In this document: positions 1 to 9,656 of the stretch, piece after piece | Numbering within the stretch: the stretch's first letter is position 1 | Layout of the letters: every line of letters begins with the position of its first letter | Assembly (NCBI GenBank): GCA_945859605.1 | Contig: OX243815.1 | Location: 46,996,576-47,060,575, forward strand | Direction: 5' to 3' | DNA length: 64,000 nt | Origin: Lumbricus rubellus | Taxonomy: Eukaryota > Annelida > Clitellata > Crassiclitellata > Lumbricidae | Program-made: the position numbers and the translations under genes | The notes under the pieces: model-generated | Databases searched by the model: none | What the model saw: only the letters and a program-made list of their open reading frames with translations | Told to the model about the DNA's origin: nothing

Positions 1-2
1 CC

Positions 3-269
3 CATCAACAACAACACAGACAAACTTTTTCGGGACCGCCCCGACTTTTTAAAGGCCGAGCGTTCGCACCGTCGTATAATCGCCCTCAGTCTCAAGGAAA
101 TCGATACACACCACCACAAAACACATTCGGAAATCAAACATCATGCGGCAACTGTGGTTCATCGCACGAATTCGGGAGGTGTCCCTCGGCCCGGTCCCGC
201 TGCTACAATTGCTCTCGATTGGGCCACTGGGCACACATGTGTCGATCCAAACCCTCATCTAGCCAATGA
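3..269 (+). CDS. gag: Gag, C-terminal part (nucleocapsid zinc knuckles), partial
   Basis: This is the 3' end of gag, open from the window edge to a UGA at 267-269. It is rich in Gln, Arg and Pro and carries two cysteine knuckles near its end. The first starts at 144 and is CX2CX3HX4C, one residue shorter than usual. The second is a canonical CX2CX4HX4C. Such knuckles bind genomic RNA during particle assembly. The frame is the same as that of pol, which continues open directly after the stop, so Pol is probably made as a read-through product. The start, matrix and capsid parts are outside the window. Confidence 0.75.
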   Translation, partial: HQQQHRQTFSGPPRLFKGRAFAPSYNRPQSQGNRYTPPQNTFGNQTSCGNCGSSHEFGRCPSARSRCYNCSRLGHWAHMCRSKPSSSQ

Positions 270-290
270 CGGGCGGAGAACGCCAGGTTC
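261..290 (+). promoter_or_regulatory. Candidate stop-codon read-through site between gag and pol
   Basis: The gag stop is UGA (267-269) followed by CGG, preceded by CAA. The same frame is then open to 4745. UGA-C contexts, including UGA-CGG, are known leaky stops in several RNA virus replicase genes. Starting three bases after the UGA, GGCG and CGCC can pair around a 5-base loop, a weak short hairpin. No function is proven. A single point mutation of a sense codon is the alternative. Confidence 0.5.
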
Positions 291-3200
291 CAAGACCGGG
301 TCGATCGCCATCAAGGATTCAACAAACGATCACCACCAGTCTCATACGAACCAGTTGCCACGCCTTCACCGAGACCAGCCCATACTGACGAGGAAGCAGA
401 TCGATTCCTGCGAGATGATAACACGTTCTTCCATCGGACCGCACACCAACGGGACAGGAACATCACCACATCGACGGTTCCCACCATTTTGGCGACGACT
501 AAAGCGGCATCCAATTATACGCCATCCGAATCGCAAATTAAAACTTCTACGGCTGCTATTTCCAAACACGTGCTAAATAAAGGCTGTTTAATTGGTATAC
601 GATTGTACGGTCGCTATCATTCGGCGCTTGTCGACAGCGGTTGCTCTAGCAGCTCCATCTCATTAAAAGCTTACAAACAACTGCCTAAAAATAAACAAAT
701 TCTCATCCCAACTCCTAATCTATGCCTGTACGGAGCGGATCAATTACCTTTAAAGATTTTTGGTAAAGTAGAAATCGAGCTCGACCTACAAGGGTTCAAA
801 GTTCCTTTTTGTATGGTCGTAATTGATTCGTTGGTCGAGAGCGTCATAATCGGAGAAGATCTGATGATTGAAACAAAGGCAATTGTGAACTTTAAGGAAC
901 GATGTGTAACATTTTTTGATAATTTGATTGTCATGGATTTAAAATCAAGTCAAACGTCAGCTGGTTCGCTTCTAAGTTTAACATCGAACCTTTCAATACC
1001 GGCTAGATCCGTCGTTTTAGCCCCCATTAAAATTCCGAAACGTTTCGCAAAAGTCATAAGTGTGGTGCAACCACTGGAAATAAACCCATCTCAGAAATTT
1101 CTAGTGGCAAACACGCTTATTCAACCACGTTCAAATAAAACAATGATTAATATCCTTAATCCATTCAATGACACTCTGACGTTACACAAACGAACACCAA
1201 TCGCGCGCATACAAGAGGTTGCAGCCGTACACGAACACAACGATACTATACCAGATGATTCTTCACAAACTTCTACGGCGGAACAGAAAGAAGCTGTCTT
1301 GACGGAACTGGGTATTGCCTACCGGAATAAGGACTTGTCAGAACTGGATGAAGCTCGACTTCGAGACTTATTGTTTGACCATCGAGATATCTTCGCGACC
1401 AGTATCGCTGACCTTCCTGGAACCAATGTCGTCACCCATCACATCGAAACCGTTGGTCCACCAGTCAGAGCGCAGGTTTTTCGGCATAGCCAACGAGCCA
1501 GGGAAGAAATTGAAAAGCAAGTTGAATCTATGTTGGAGAATGACATTATTAGACCATGTTTCAGCCTCTGGTCGGCACCAGTCATATTGGTCAGTAAGCG
1601 TGACTGCGCCCAACCTCGTTTTTGTGTAGACTACAGAGCTCTGAACCAGAAGACCACGCCCTTCTTCTACCCCCTCCCCGATCTTCCTCAAATCCTTGAT
1701 CAACTCGCTGACAAAAGTCCCAGATGGTATTCCTCCTTGGATCTGAAAAGTGGTTACTGGCAGCTTAAACTGGATCCAGACTCCGAACTTAAGACTGCTT
1801 TTGTGACGTCATCAGGGTCCTATTGCTTCCAAAGAATGCCGTTTGGATTACAAAACGCGCCGGCATCCTTCCAGCGACTCATGCATACAGTCCTGAGCGC
1901 GGAACTGAACGAGTACGTGCTGTGTTATTTGGATGATATATTGATTTATTCTCCCACTTGGGACCAACATCTGGACAATCTGAAACAAGTTTTTAGTCGC
2001 CTTCGATCAGCAAATTTACGCCTACACCCTACGAAGTGCAAATTCGCTCAATCAGAACTAAGATTCCTTGGCCATATCATATCAAGAGACGGTGTGAAGG
2101 CTGACCCGACCAAAGTCGAGAAAATTCGCGACTTTAAGAGGCCACATTCAGTGAAAACTCTTCGTCAATTCCTCGGATTATCGAATTATTACCGTAAGTT
2201 CATACGAGGATATGCACATATCGCTACACCACTGACGCAGTTACTACGCAAAGACACCCCTTTCGTATGGGAATCCGCCCAAGAGACCGCGTTTCAGACA
2301 GTGAGAGAGGAGCTCACCAAAGTTCCAACTCTCACATACGCCAAGCTGAATGAACCATTCTATATACATGTGGATGCCAGCGCCAAAGCAATTGGATACT
2401 GTCTGACTCAAATTCATCCTACACTAGGCCATCTACCGATCGATTTTAGCGGCAGAAGTTTGAACGAGACTGAACAGAAGTATTCCGTGACAGACGCTGA
2501 ATGCCTTGCACTCGTGAGCGCGATCCGTTCATACCACTCATTTATTGCCGGACAGAAGTTCTTTGTTGTGTCCGACCACATAGCATTACGTTGGCTTCAA
2601 TCTATCCGAGCCAATACCACAGGAAGACTCGCAAGATGGTCTCTCCTGCTTCAAGGTTATTCGTTCGAGATACTTCACAAACCTGGGAAAGAGCATGTGG
2701 TCCCCGATGTACTTTCTCGTATCCCCCACCCACCACCACCGCCCGTAGCGAAAGACGACGTTTTTCTAAATGAAGATATATACTTGACGCCTATCAAGGA
2801 ACTGCTTTCAAATGAACATACGGAATGCCATATCAGTTACGTGGAGTCACCAACTAAATGTGAGTCCATCAAAGTGATTACGTCGAACTCTGACGAGGAA
2901 GATACGTCTGCGGATGTTCAAGAGTGTTCGTTATTCGCGGACTCTGAAATGCGGCACGAACAGCGACAGTGCCCGGAATTCGCACCACTAATTGCTTTTC
3001 TCGAATCGGACATTTTGCCTGAGAAAGATTCAGATGCACGGAGGTTGATACTGATTTCAGAACAATTTGTAATGCACAAAGGTCTGTTGTATCATATGTT
3101 CCAGCCGCGCTCGAAGGATGGAGCCAGATTACATCCCTTCATCCGTCAGTTGGCAGTCCCAGTTAAATTACGAAACGCAGTTCTGAAAGCGGTACACGAC

Positions 3201-4745
3201 GACATAGGCCACGCCGGAAGGGAAAGGTCGTATCTCGTTCTGAAAGCCCGATTCTATTGGAAGTCGATGTATGCAAATCTCATGACTCACGTGGACTCGT
3301 GTCAAGTCTGTCAACAATGCAAGAGAGCATATTATCCGACGAAAGCTACATTACACCCTTTGGAACCTGTGGATGTGTTTGAGCGCTATCACGTAGATTT
3401 TGCTGGACCATTACCCGTAGGAGACAATGGAAACAAGTACCTTTTGATGTTCGTGGAGTCATTGTCCGGGTACCCGGAACTCATACCCGTACCCGACCAA
3501 ACAGCGAAAACGGCAGCGGATTGCCTCTACAAATACATCTTCACGAGACACGGCCCATTCAAATCTTTGGTTTCGGACCGTGGTTCAGCCTTCTTGTCAC
3601 AAATCATGAAACACCTGTGCAACAGATTCCAGATCAAACAAGTATTCACAAGCAGTTACCACCCGCAGACGAACTCGAAAGTAGAGCGCAAGTGGCCGAT
3701 GATTTGGTCAGCTCTAAGATCGTATTGTCTGGACCAGAATGATTGGGAAGACAAAATACCCAGTATTCTGTATGCCTTACGTGCGACACCTTCCGTTTCA
3801 ACAGGATTCGCACCTGCTTTTGTTTTAAACGGCAGAGACTTGGCTTTGCCACTGCAAAGTGCTCTGACGCCCCCAACAACCCATAGAGTTGGTGTAGATT
3901 CGTACATTCGAGAACTCTTGCCTAAACTAGAGCTCGTGCGTGAAATTGCCAGAGACAATATTCTTAAAGCGCAAACGACGTACAAGAAGTACTATGACAA
4001 AACTCAACGGGAGATGACTTACAATCCAGGTGACTTGGTATGGCTGCACCAACTGTTCACGCCGAAGGGAATCTGTGCGAAGTTACATAAGCGTTACATA
4101 GGACCGTTCTATGTGATCCGAAAAGGCCTCAATGACACTTACATTTTGAGAGACTCTGTAACACATAAGTTGCAACCTGCGCCCGTGCATGTAAATCGTT
4201 TGCGAAAGCATGTGGAATCGCAAGACATGTTCGAGACACGATTCAGAGACTTATTCCCTGACTCTCAGGCAGTCACATCAGAAGAGATTCCAGAAGAGAC
4301 TTCTTCAGTCGACGAAGGTGCTGACGTTCCGCAAGCATCTACCTTTGCCCCAGATGGCGCTGGAGCATTGCCAGTCACAACTGACACTGGGACCGCCATA
4401 GCCGATGTTTTACAACAAGCTACGACGTCCTCTGAATTGGCAACTCCGTCGACTGTTGCTGATCAGCACACGGATGAGGTTATATCGTCTCAGACGACAC
4501 AGCAAAATGCAGATGCATCCCCTGAAGACGAAGTTGGAGACCAGGCGCGTACAGATTCAGATTGGTTTGCAGTGACCAAGATTCTGGCTTGCAAAGTAAG
4601 AGGGAAGAGACGAGTATATCGTGTACAATGGGCAGACGAAAGTTTTCCCCCATCTTGGATACCAGAGATTGATGTCTCTCAAGCGTTAAAAGACGTGTAT
4701 CATAAAACACATACGTTTGATGGACGAAAAAGAAAACGATTTTAA
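270..4745 (+). CDS. pol: Pol polyprotein: protease, RT, RNase H, integrase, chromodomain
   Basis: The frame is open from the gag UGA; the first Met is at 489 (1418 residues from there, used for numbering). Asp-Ser-Gly of the retropepsin-type protease is at residues 49-51. Reverse transcriptase follows, with its YLDD active site at 480-483, then RNase H with the usual Asp/Glu/Asp positions. The integrase has an N-terminal His/Cys zinc finger ending CQVCQQC and a catalytic triad D970, D1030, E1066, which is exact DD35E spacing. A GPY/F-like module follows. The last ~60 residues look like a chromodomain, which in Ty3 chromoviruses steers integration to marked chromatin. No frameshift or stop is seen. 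As the frame has no ATG between 270 and 489, Pol is more likely a Gag-Pol fusion than separately initiated. Confidence 0.93.
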   Translation, partial: RAENARFQDRVDRHQGFNKRSPPVSYEPVATPSPRPAHTDEEADRFLRDDNTFFHRTAHQRDRNITTSTVPTILATTKAASNYTPSESQIKTSTAAISKHVLNKGCLIGIRLYGRYHSALVDSGCSSSSISLKAYKQLPKNKQILIPTPNLCLYGADQLPLKIFGKVEIELDLQGFKVPFCMVVIDSLVESVIIGEDLMIETKAIVNFKERCVTFFDNLIVMDLKSSQTSAGSLLSLTSNLSIPARSVVLAPIKIPKRFAKVISVVQPLEINPSQKFLVANTLIQPRSNKTMINILNPFNDTLTLHKRTPIARIQEVAAVHEHNDTIPDDSSQTSTAEQKEAVLTELGIAYRNKDLSELDEARLRDLLFDHRDIFATSIADLPGTNVVTHHIETVGPPVRAQVFRHSQRAREEIEKQVESMLENDIIRPCFSLWSAPVILVSKRDCAQPRFCVDYRALNQKTTPFFYPLPDLPQILDQLADKSPRWYSSLDLKSGYWQLKLDPDSELKTAFVTSSGSYCFQRMPFGLQNAPASFQRLMHTVLSAELNEYVLCYLDDILIYSPTWDQHLDNLKQVFSRLRSANLRLHPTKCKFAQSELRFLGHIISRDGVKADPTKVEKIRDFKRPHSVKTLRQFLGLSNYYRKFIRGYAHIATPLTQLLRKDTPFVWESAQETAFQTVREELTKVPTLTYAKLNEPFYIHVDASAKAIGYCLTQIHPTLGHLPIDFSGRSLNETEQKYSVTDAECLALVSAIRSYHSFIAGQKFFVVSDHIALRWLQSIRANTTGRLARWSLLLQGYSFEILHKPGKEHVVPDVLSRIPHPPPPPVAKDDVFLNEDIYLTPIKELLSNEHTECHISYVESPTKCESIKVITSNSDEEDTSADVQECSLFADSEMRHEQRQCPEFAPLIAFLESDILPEKDSDARRLILISEQFVMHKGLLYHMFQPRSKDGARLHPFIRQLAVPVKLRNAVLKAVHDDIGHAGRERSYLVLKARFYWKSMYANLMTHVDSCQVCQQCKRAYYPTKATLHPLEPVDVFERYHVDFAGPLPVGDNGNKYLLMFVESLSGYPELIPVPDQTAKTAADCLYKYIFTRHGPFKSLVSDRGSAFLSQIMKHLCNRFQIKQVFTSSYHPQTNSKVERKWPMIWSALRSYCLDQNDWEDKIPSILYALRATPSVSTGFAPAFVLNGRDLALPLQSALTPPTTHRVGVDSYIRELLPKLELVREIARDNILKAQTTYKKYYDKTQREMTYNPGDLVWLHQLFTPKGICAKLHKRYIGPFYVIRKGLNDTYILRDSVTHKLQPAPVHVNRLRKHVESQDMFETRFRDLFPDSQAVTSEEIPEETSSVDEGADVPQASTFAPDGAGALPVTTDTGTAIADVLQQATTSSELATPSTVADQHTDEVISSQTTQQNADASPEDEVGDQARTDSDWFAVTKILACKVRGKRRVYRVQWADESFPPSWIPEIDVSQALKDVYHKTHTFDGRKRKRF

Positions 4746-5684
4746 TTCGCACGCGAACACATGAAACGCACACACCACACGAAGTATCCGGACAAACATT
4801 TTTTTTTACTAAGATCGCCTAGGTGAGAATTATTATAATAAAATACCTAAATTTTTTTCCCCATTTGTAGAAAGATGGCCACATTAAATTTTGTGTACTA
4901 ATTACTGTTCATTAGATGACTTCTTAGAGTCGGGCCCTAAATCGAGACTCTTCTAATTCCACCGAAGTTTCTTCTGAACTGAATTTAGATGACAAAATTA
5001 TTCTACATACCCGAACCTTTAATAAAAGTTTATTATTTGTACAGCTTGCAATTATTCTGATGCTAACATTGTAACGGTACTTGGATTACCAGGTTAAGAT
5101 ATAGGGCTGACATTGCCATGACCAGGTAGCGGAACCGAAGGAATTAATGTAATTATTAAAATATATACGAAACGAGATTATTTTAATGTGAACAGTCAAA
5201 CAATCATATAGTAAACACAAAACACAATCGACAGTTGCGAATTTATCGACATAACCGCGAAACAAAAATTGTGGCGTTTGACTTGTAAGCTTAGTATATG
5301 TTGTCGTTCGTGCAATACGCCAAAGAAAGGTGTGTTGTGCTAATGAAGATTATATTGTGAAGTGAATAATTAACTGTATTAATAGCACAAGGAAAGAAAA
5401 TGTTTTGACGATTGTCTCAGAACCTTAATATCGCATGTTTGATGTTTGTAGTTTATCTAGTTATTGTAGCGATGGCTGTAGAACGCATAGTCATAGGAAG
5501 TTTTGCATTTGCGGATCAGTTATTGACTTGATAGAGCGCGACATATAGTTATTAAGTGTTATTACGTTTTATTGTACGAGTTCAGGACACATGTAACTAA
5601 AACAAGGTTTTATATATGCAAGTTTTTTTATACAGTTTAATTACAAGATGTGTAGGATATTAAGTTTAAGACCTTTCCAATATT
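4746..5684 (+). other. Non-coding spacer between pol and env of the provirus
   Basis: About 940 A+T-rich bases hold no credible ORF. In other env-bearing retroelements env is made from a spliced mRNA, so a splice acceptor is expected near the right end, but none was pinned down. The length is unusual, since most relatives have pol and env nearly touching. Confidence 0.5.
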
Positions 5685-8141
5685 ATGGTTTTAAAGTCAA
5701 TGCTACTTTCTAAGAAGTTTCAAGAAGATTTTCTTCTTTATTGGTATTTTAGTATGAGGACACCGAACACTTTAGTATGCTTCTTGGTGCTCTGCAGCAT
5801 GACGCTGACCTTTGCTCAGACGAACAGACGGACTTCGACCATCCGGAGGCACAATTACGGAGTTTCTTTCCAGACTAAAGGAACAACCTTTCCAAACTCA
5901 GGAGTGTGGAAACACACCTTTCATTATCTGCTTCCATCATTAGCAAACATAAAGCCAGTTGACAATTGGTGTCATTTTCGCTACTTCCAACGTATTTGTA
6001 CTGAATTTCCTGGATTAACATCGATTATGATGAACTTTTCGCTAGCAACAAAGAAACAAGTACAGAACGATCTCAAAAAAGCTTTTGCAATGATTCCAAA
6101 TTCACCCTTGCCAAAAATTTTTACTAAATCAAAGCGGTCACTGTTACCCTTTATTGGCCAACTGAGCAGTTCACTTTTTGGCACAGCTACTGAGGAAGAC
6201 GTGAAGATTGTAGCTTCACACGTCCAAGCCATTTCAAAATCACAATCTGAGTTATTAGCTGGGTTTCAGAAACACACCGAGTTAATGTCTTCCTTTGCTT
6301 CCTTAACACGAGATAAAATGAACAATCTAGAAAAAGCGGTCGGTCAAGAGATGGATACCATAATTGCAGCGATGACCGAAGACAGGCAGTGGATCAAGAG
6401 ACATGGAACAGATCTTACTTTTTTGGTTTATTCTGCACTTTCCAAAATTCATGAGGCAATTCCGTTGACAAATCAATTACAGAGTTTGTATGGTGGAATT
6501 GAACAGCTTGTCTCTGGGATTTTGCCATCAGTTTTTATATCACCTGCAGCAATCGAGCAAACTATATCCGAAATAGATGCGGCTCTGAAAACCACAATTC
6601 CTAACATGCAAGTTCTGTACCGACACCCAAGCTATTACTATAGGCAGCATGACTTTGTTTACATCCGAAACCATACAGATTTGTACATTACAGTTAAGTT
6701 TCCTGTCACACAAGATGAGCAAATGACCTTGGACATTTACAATATTGTTAATTTTCCTGTCCATTTCCACAATGGTTCAGACTACTCCACTATCTTGAAA
6801 TCCAACGCTCAGACATTTTTCATATCTCAAAATTTGGAATACTATGCTGAATCCCCAAACCAGTTTTCAACAATAGACGTGGTGACTATCGACAGTCTAT
6901 TGAAAGCGAGACCTCAGTCTTGTCTGCTTTCCATTTTCAAAGACGATAGCGCCAACATAAAAACATACTGTGATTTTCAAGTCCTGACTTCTGCCAATGT
7001 CGACACAGACTTATATATTTTGGATTATCCACAGATCTTAATCCGCAGTAATCAACCAGTTCAATTGGAATGCCCTAACAACACGAAAACTTTGATGAAT
7101 AGTTCCTATTTCATTTATGATGTGCCCTGTGCATGTGCAGTCAGAACCACACTTTCATATTTACCTCCAAGGATCACACAGTGTGACTTTGATCACAGAG
7201 CTCAAGCCGAACCATCCCCTCAATTTCCATTAAACCTGGCCTTACTTCAACATTTTTTCAGTAATGACACTCTGGCAATTTTCAAAGGCGATTTCCTTAC
7301 TAACCAATCTCTGATAGTCCAACTACCAGAAATGAAATTTTTTAATCACTCTTTTGACCAAAGACTCGCAATCGATAGTTCCATTTCCTATCGTTTAGAC
7401 CGAGTAGTGAACGCAACCAAGGCGGAAGAACAAATTTTTAGATCCATGGTAGACCCTCTGTTAGCAGGAGATATTACAATACCATCAGATTTCTTTTCTT
7501 CAGCACCCGGTTACCTGACTATAGCTAATGCAGTGTTTGCCGGAACAAATCTAGTAATTGGAACTTATTTGCTGTATAAAGTCAGAATGATAAATGCGAT
7601 GCTGATAATGATTCCTCAACAAGCTAAAGCTTTGACCTTACCAAACCTTGTCATTACTACACCACCCACTTCGACATATACCCCATTCTTCCAGTTACCC
7701 CAATCGACAGATCCCATGACTGGCATAGTTTATTTGCTTATGATAATTCTGGTGATATACATACTGAAGAAGATTTGCAATTTTAAGAAGACCACTTTTG
7801 CTTCTAGCCCTGATTTTGATATTTGCTTGGAAGTTAAGTCACGAGGACGCTGCTTTTTCTTGAACCTCCAAACCGTACCAGGTTGTCCTTCTGACTATCT
7901 CACAACTGGAACCAATCTCTGTAGCCATATTTCTGTTTCTGGTTGGTTGATACCCCATGTACACATTGCTTGGGATGACTTTGCCATGGTCCACAAACAA
8001 TCAGGTCGTCCAGTTCCTTTAGATATAAATTTTAAGCTTTCATGGATACAACGTTTTAAACTAAGATATGTGTTTGCTGACTCGTATGTTTTGTTGTTGT
8101 TCTTTTCACATGCCGGCAAAGGAATCTATGTCACACTGTGA
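5685..8141 (+). CDS. env: Envelope glycoprotein, F-type (baculovirus F / errantivirus Env-like)
   Basis: An intact 818-codon ORF follows pol. A signal peptide is best placed from the second in-frame Met (residue 24, base 5754), where a hydrophobic stretch ends in Phe-Ala-Gln; the first Met at 5685 would leave it internal. A furin-type Lys-Ser-Lys-Arg site ends at residue 151 and is followed at once by a hydrophobic, Gly/Phe-rich segment of the kind that forms the fusion peptide in baculovirus F and errantivirus Env proteins. A long helical region and several Asn-X-Ser/Thr sites follow. One hydrophobic stretch lies near residues 610-640 and a likely membrane anchor near 675-695, leaving an unusually long tail of about 120 residues. 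The expected role is membrane fusion and cell entry of particles. No lesion is visible. Family assignment rests on the cleavage/fusion-peptide architecture only. Confidence 0.75.
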   Translation: MVLKSMLLSKKFQEDFLLYWYFSMRTPNTLVCFLVLCSMTLTFAQTNRRTSTIRRHNYGVSFQTKGTTFPNSGVWKHTFHYLLPSLANIKPVDNWCHFRYFQRICTEFPGLTSIMMNFSLATKKQVQNDLKKAFAMIPNSPLPKIFTKSKRSLLPFIGQLSSSLFGTATEEDVKIVASHVQAISKSQSELLAGFQKHTELMSSFASLTRDKMNNLEKAVGQEMDTIIAAMTEDRQWIKRHGTDLTFLVYSALSKIHEAIPLTNQLQSLYGGIEQLVSGILPSVFISPAAIEQTISEIDAALKTTIPNMQVLYRHPSYYYRQHDFVYIRNHTDLYITVKFPVTQDEQMTLDIYNIVNFPVHFHNGSDYSTILKSNAQTFFISQNLEYYAESPNQFSTIDVVTIDSLLKARPQSCLLSIFKDDSANIKTYCDFQVLTSANVDTDLYILDYPQILIRSNQPVQLECPNNTKTLMNSSYFIYDVPCACAVRTTLSYLPPRITQCDFDHRAQAEPSPQFPLNLALLQHFFSNDTLAIFKGDFLTNQSLIVQLPEMKFFNHSFDQRLAIDSSISYRLDRVVNATKAEEQIFRSMVDPLLAGDITIPSDFFSSAPGYLTIANAVFAGTNLVIGTYLLYKVRMINAMLIMIPQQAKALTLPNLVITTPPTSTYTPFFQLPQSTDPMTGIVYLLMIILVIYILKKICNFKKTTFASSPDFDICLEVKSRGRCFFLNLQTVPGCPSDYLTTGTNLCSHISVSGWLIPHVHIAWDDFAMVHKQSGRPVPLDINFKLSWIQRFKLRYVFADSYVLLLFFSHAGKGIYVTL

Positions 8142-8885
8142 AAACGCATGGTGAACGGCAGCATATTCGCAAAGAGGCAATCACGTACAAATGAGACACC
8201 AATGTAACGAGACGACTTCGACACTTTCTCAGGAGTCACTCTCGTTATTTCTCTGTCTCCATGCTGCGTTCAAAATTCTTATATCAAGCCATGTCGTAAA
8301 AATATATGTTATATGTTGTAAACTTGGTGTTGTCCTACATATTAGTATATTTAAGCTTCGTCGTAAAAAGAGAGACACAATTTCTCCTCTATGTGGAACA
8401 ATTATTAGGATTATGATACTGACACTTTTTCGAAATGAGTATTAGCAGGTTCTTTAGCAACAAAGTGGACCTGGATGAACATTTAGATATTCTGAATCGT
8501 AACTATTGATGTTGTGATTTTTGTGACTTTGCTTATATCGTGCTATATTATTGAATATTATTGGGACGATCGAACTCAAATCAGAACGATTGTATTTGTA
8601 AAAACATTTCTATCTACCAAGAACATTTTAACTATCTTTGATACATTGCTAAAGTGAATGGACTTTTAACTATGCTAAAGTCATACAACTGTGTAAGTTA
8701 TATTGTAGGGATTTAACTATCAATGTTGTGATTTTGTGGTTGTGCTTATATTAGCATGTACATGTATTAATGTAACCACACCGTTTTTATCTAAGCAAAA
8801 TTTTGGACGGGACCTTAAATTCACACACTTAATTCATACACTAGAACAATGAGGACATTGTTGGATCTTCTGCATAGTGGGGAGG
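8142..8885 (+). other. Proviral 3' untranslated region ending in polypurine tract
   Basis: A+T-rich sequence with no credible gene lies between env and the LTR. It ends in the purine-rich GTGGGGAGG at about 8877-8885, directly before a TG dinucleotide. That is the expected layout of the polypurine tract that primes plus-strand DNA synthesis. Confidence 0.5.
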
Positions 8886-9656
8886 TGTATAATGAGGAGA
8901 TAATTAGACATGCATAGAGTTATAATGAGGAGATAATTGGGCAGGAATATAGTTCAAAATATACACAATAATGCACACATGTAGGCGGGACTCATGAATA
9001 GTTCACAGAGGAAGATAAGATATGTACAACTGTCACTCAACCTGTCAATCAGGAACAACTACACACATGGAGATACGGGAGGATAAATATTCATGAGGTG
9101 TCAGTCAAGGAACGCATGCAAGCACGCAACGACATGACATTGGTGGCATACACCAGGAAGCGGACCAATCACAGAACACGAAAGAGACGATTGGCTAGCA
9201 CTGGGAGTCATACACGCATCAGACTATAAGATAGAGTGTAAAACTGACATTCGGTCTGTCACCCCGGAGTTGCATTAGAGTAGATAGTTTAGTATTGGGG
9301 GACAGGAATTCGACACAAGACTAAGTCTAGGTAGATAGGTAGGTAGGTAGGCTGTTGTAAAGTTGAAAGATAATAACGGTGTGTTTTAGTTACGGGGTCG
9401 AATACTTAGAATTATAGATTGTAATCGAACTGGTTTTGACCTGCGAGTCGTATTGAATACCCTCGCCGGGCTAAACTAGTGTCGCCATATTTGTCTAATA
9501 ATAATTTATATATAAAACCAATCACCGTGTCGTCTTTACTAGCTAGCACTCACCAGAGCGAGTTAGTAAGTAAGTTACAGATCAGGATCACCCGTACTTG
9601 ACTACATTGGGTACTCTACCCCACGGCTATAATCCCCTGCCGAAAGGTATATGACA
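8886..9656 (+). repeat. 3' LTR of the provirus (boundaries inferred)
   Basis: The segment begins TGTATAATGAGG after the purine tract and is taken to end TATATGACA, after which mariner transposase codons begin at once. A TATA-like GACTATAAGATAG sits near 9223 and could be the promoter. The 5' LTR is outside the window, so the two copies cannot be compared. The start is firmer than the end. Confidence 0.6.

Larger units (their letters stand above)
1..9656 (+). mobile_element. Env-bearing Ty3/gypsy provirus (errantivirus-like), 5' part outside window
   Basis: The order seen is Gag zinc knuckles, protease, RT, RNase H, integrase, chromodomain, envelope, purine-rich tract and LTR, which is that of an env-containing Ty3/gypsy element. 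All three coding regions are open across the visible part (apart from the gag/pol UGA), so the copy looks young. The 5' LTR and most of gag lie to the left of the window. The right flank is the middle of a mariner transposase gene, so the element probably inserted into a mariner copy. Placement in the errantivirus-like group rests on the F-type Env and gene order, and is inference without a tree. Confidence 0.88.

Noticed and set aside
154..576. 140-codon ORF at the window start
   Set aside because: Out of frame with the zinc knuckles and pol; a shadow of the gag-pol coding frame.
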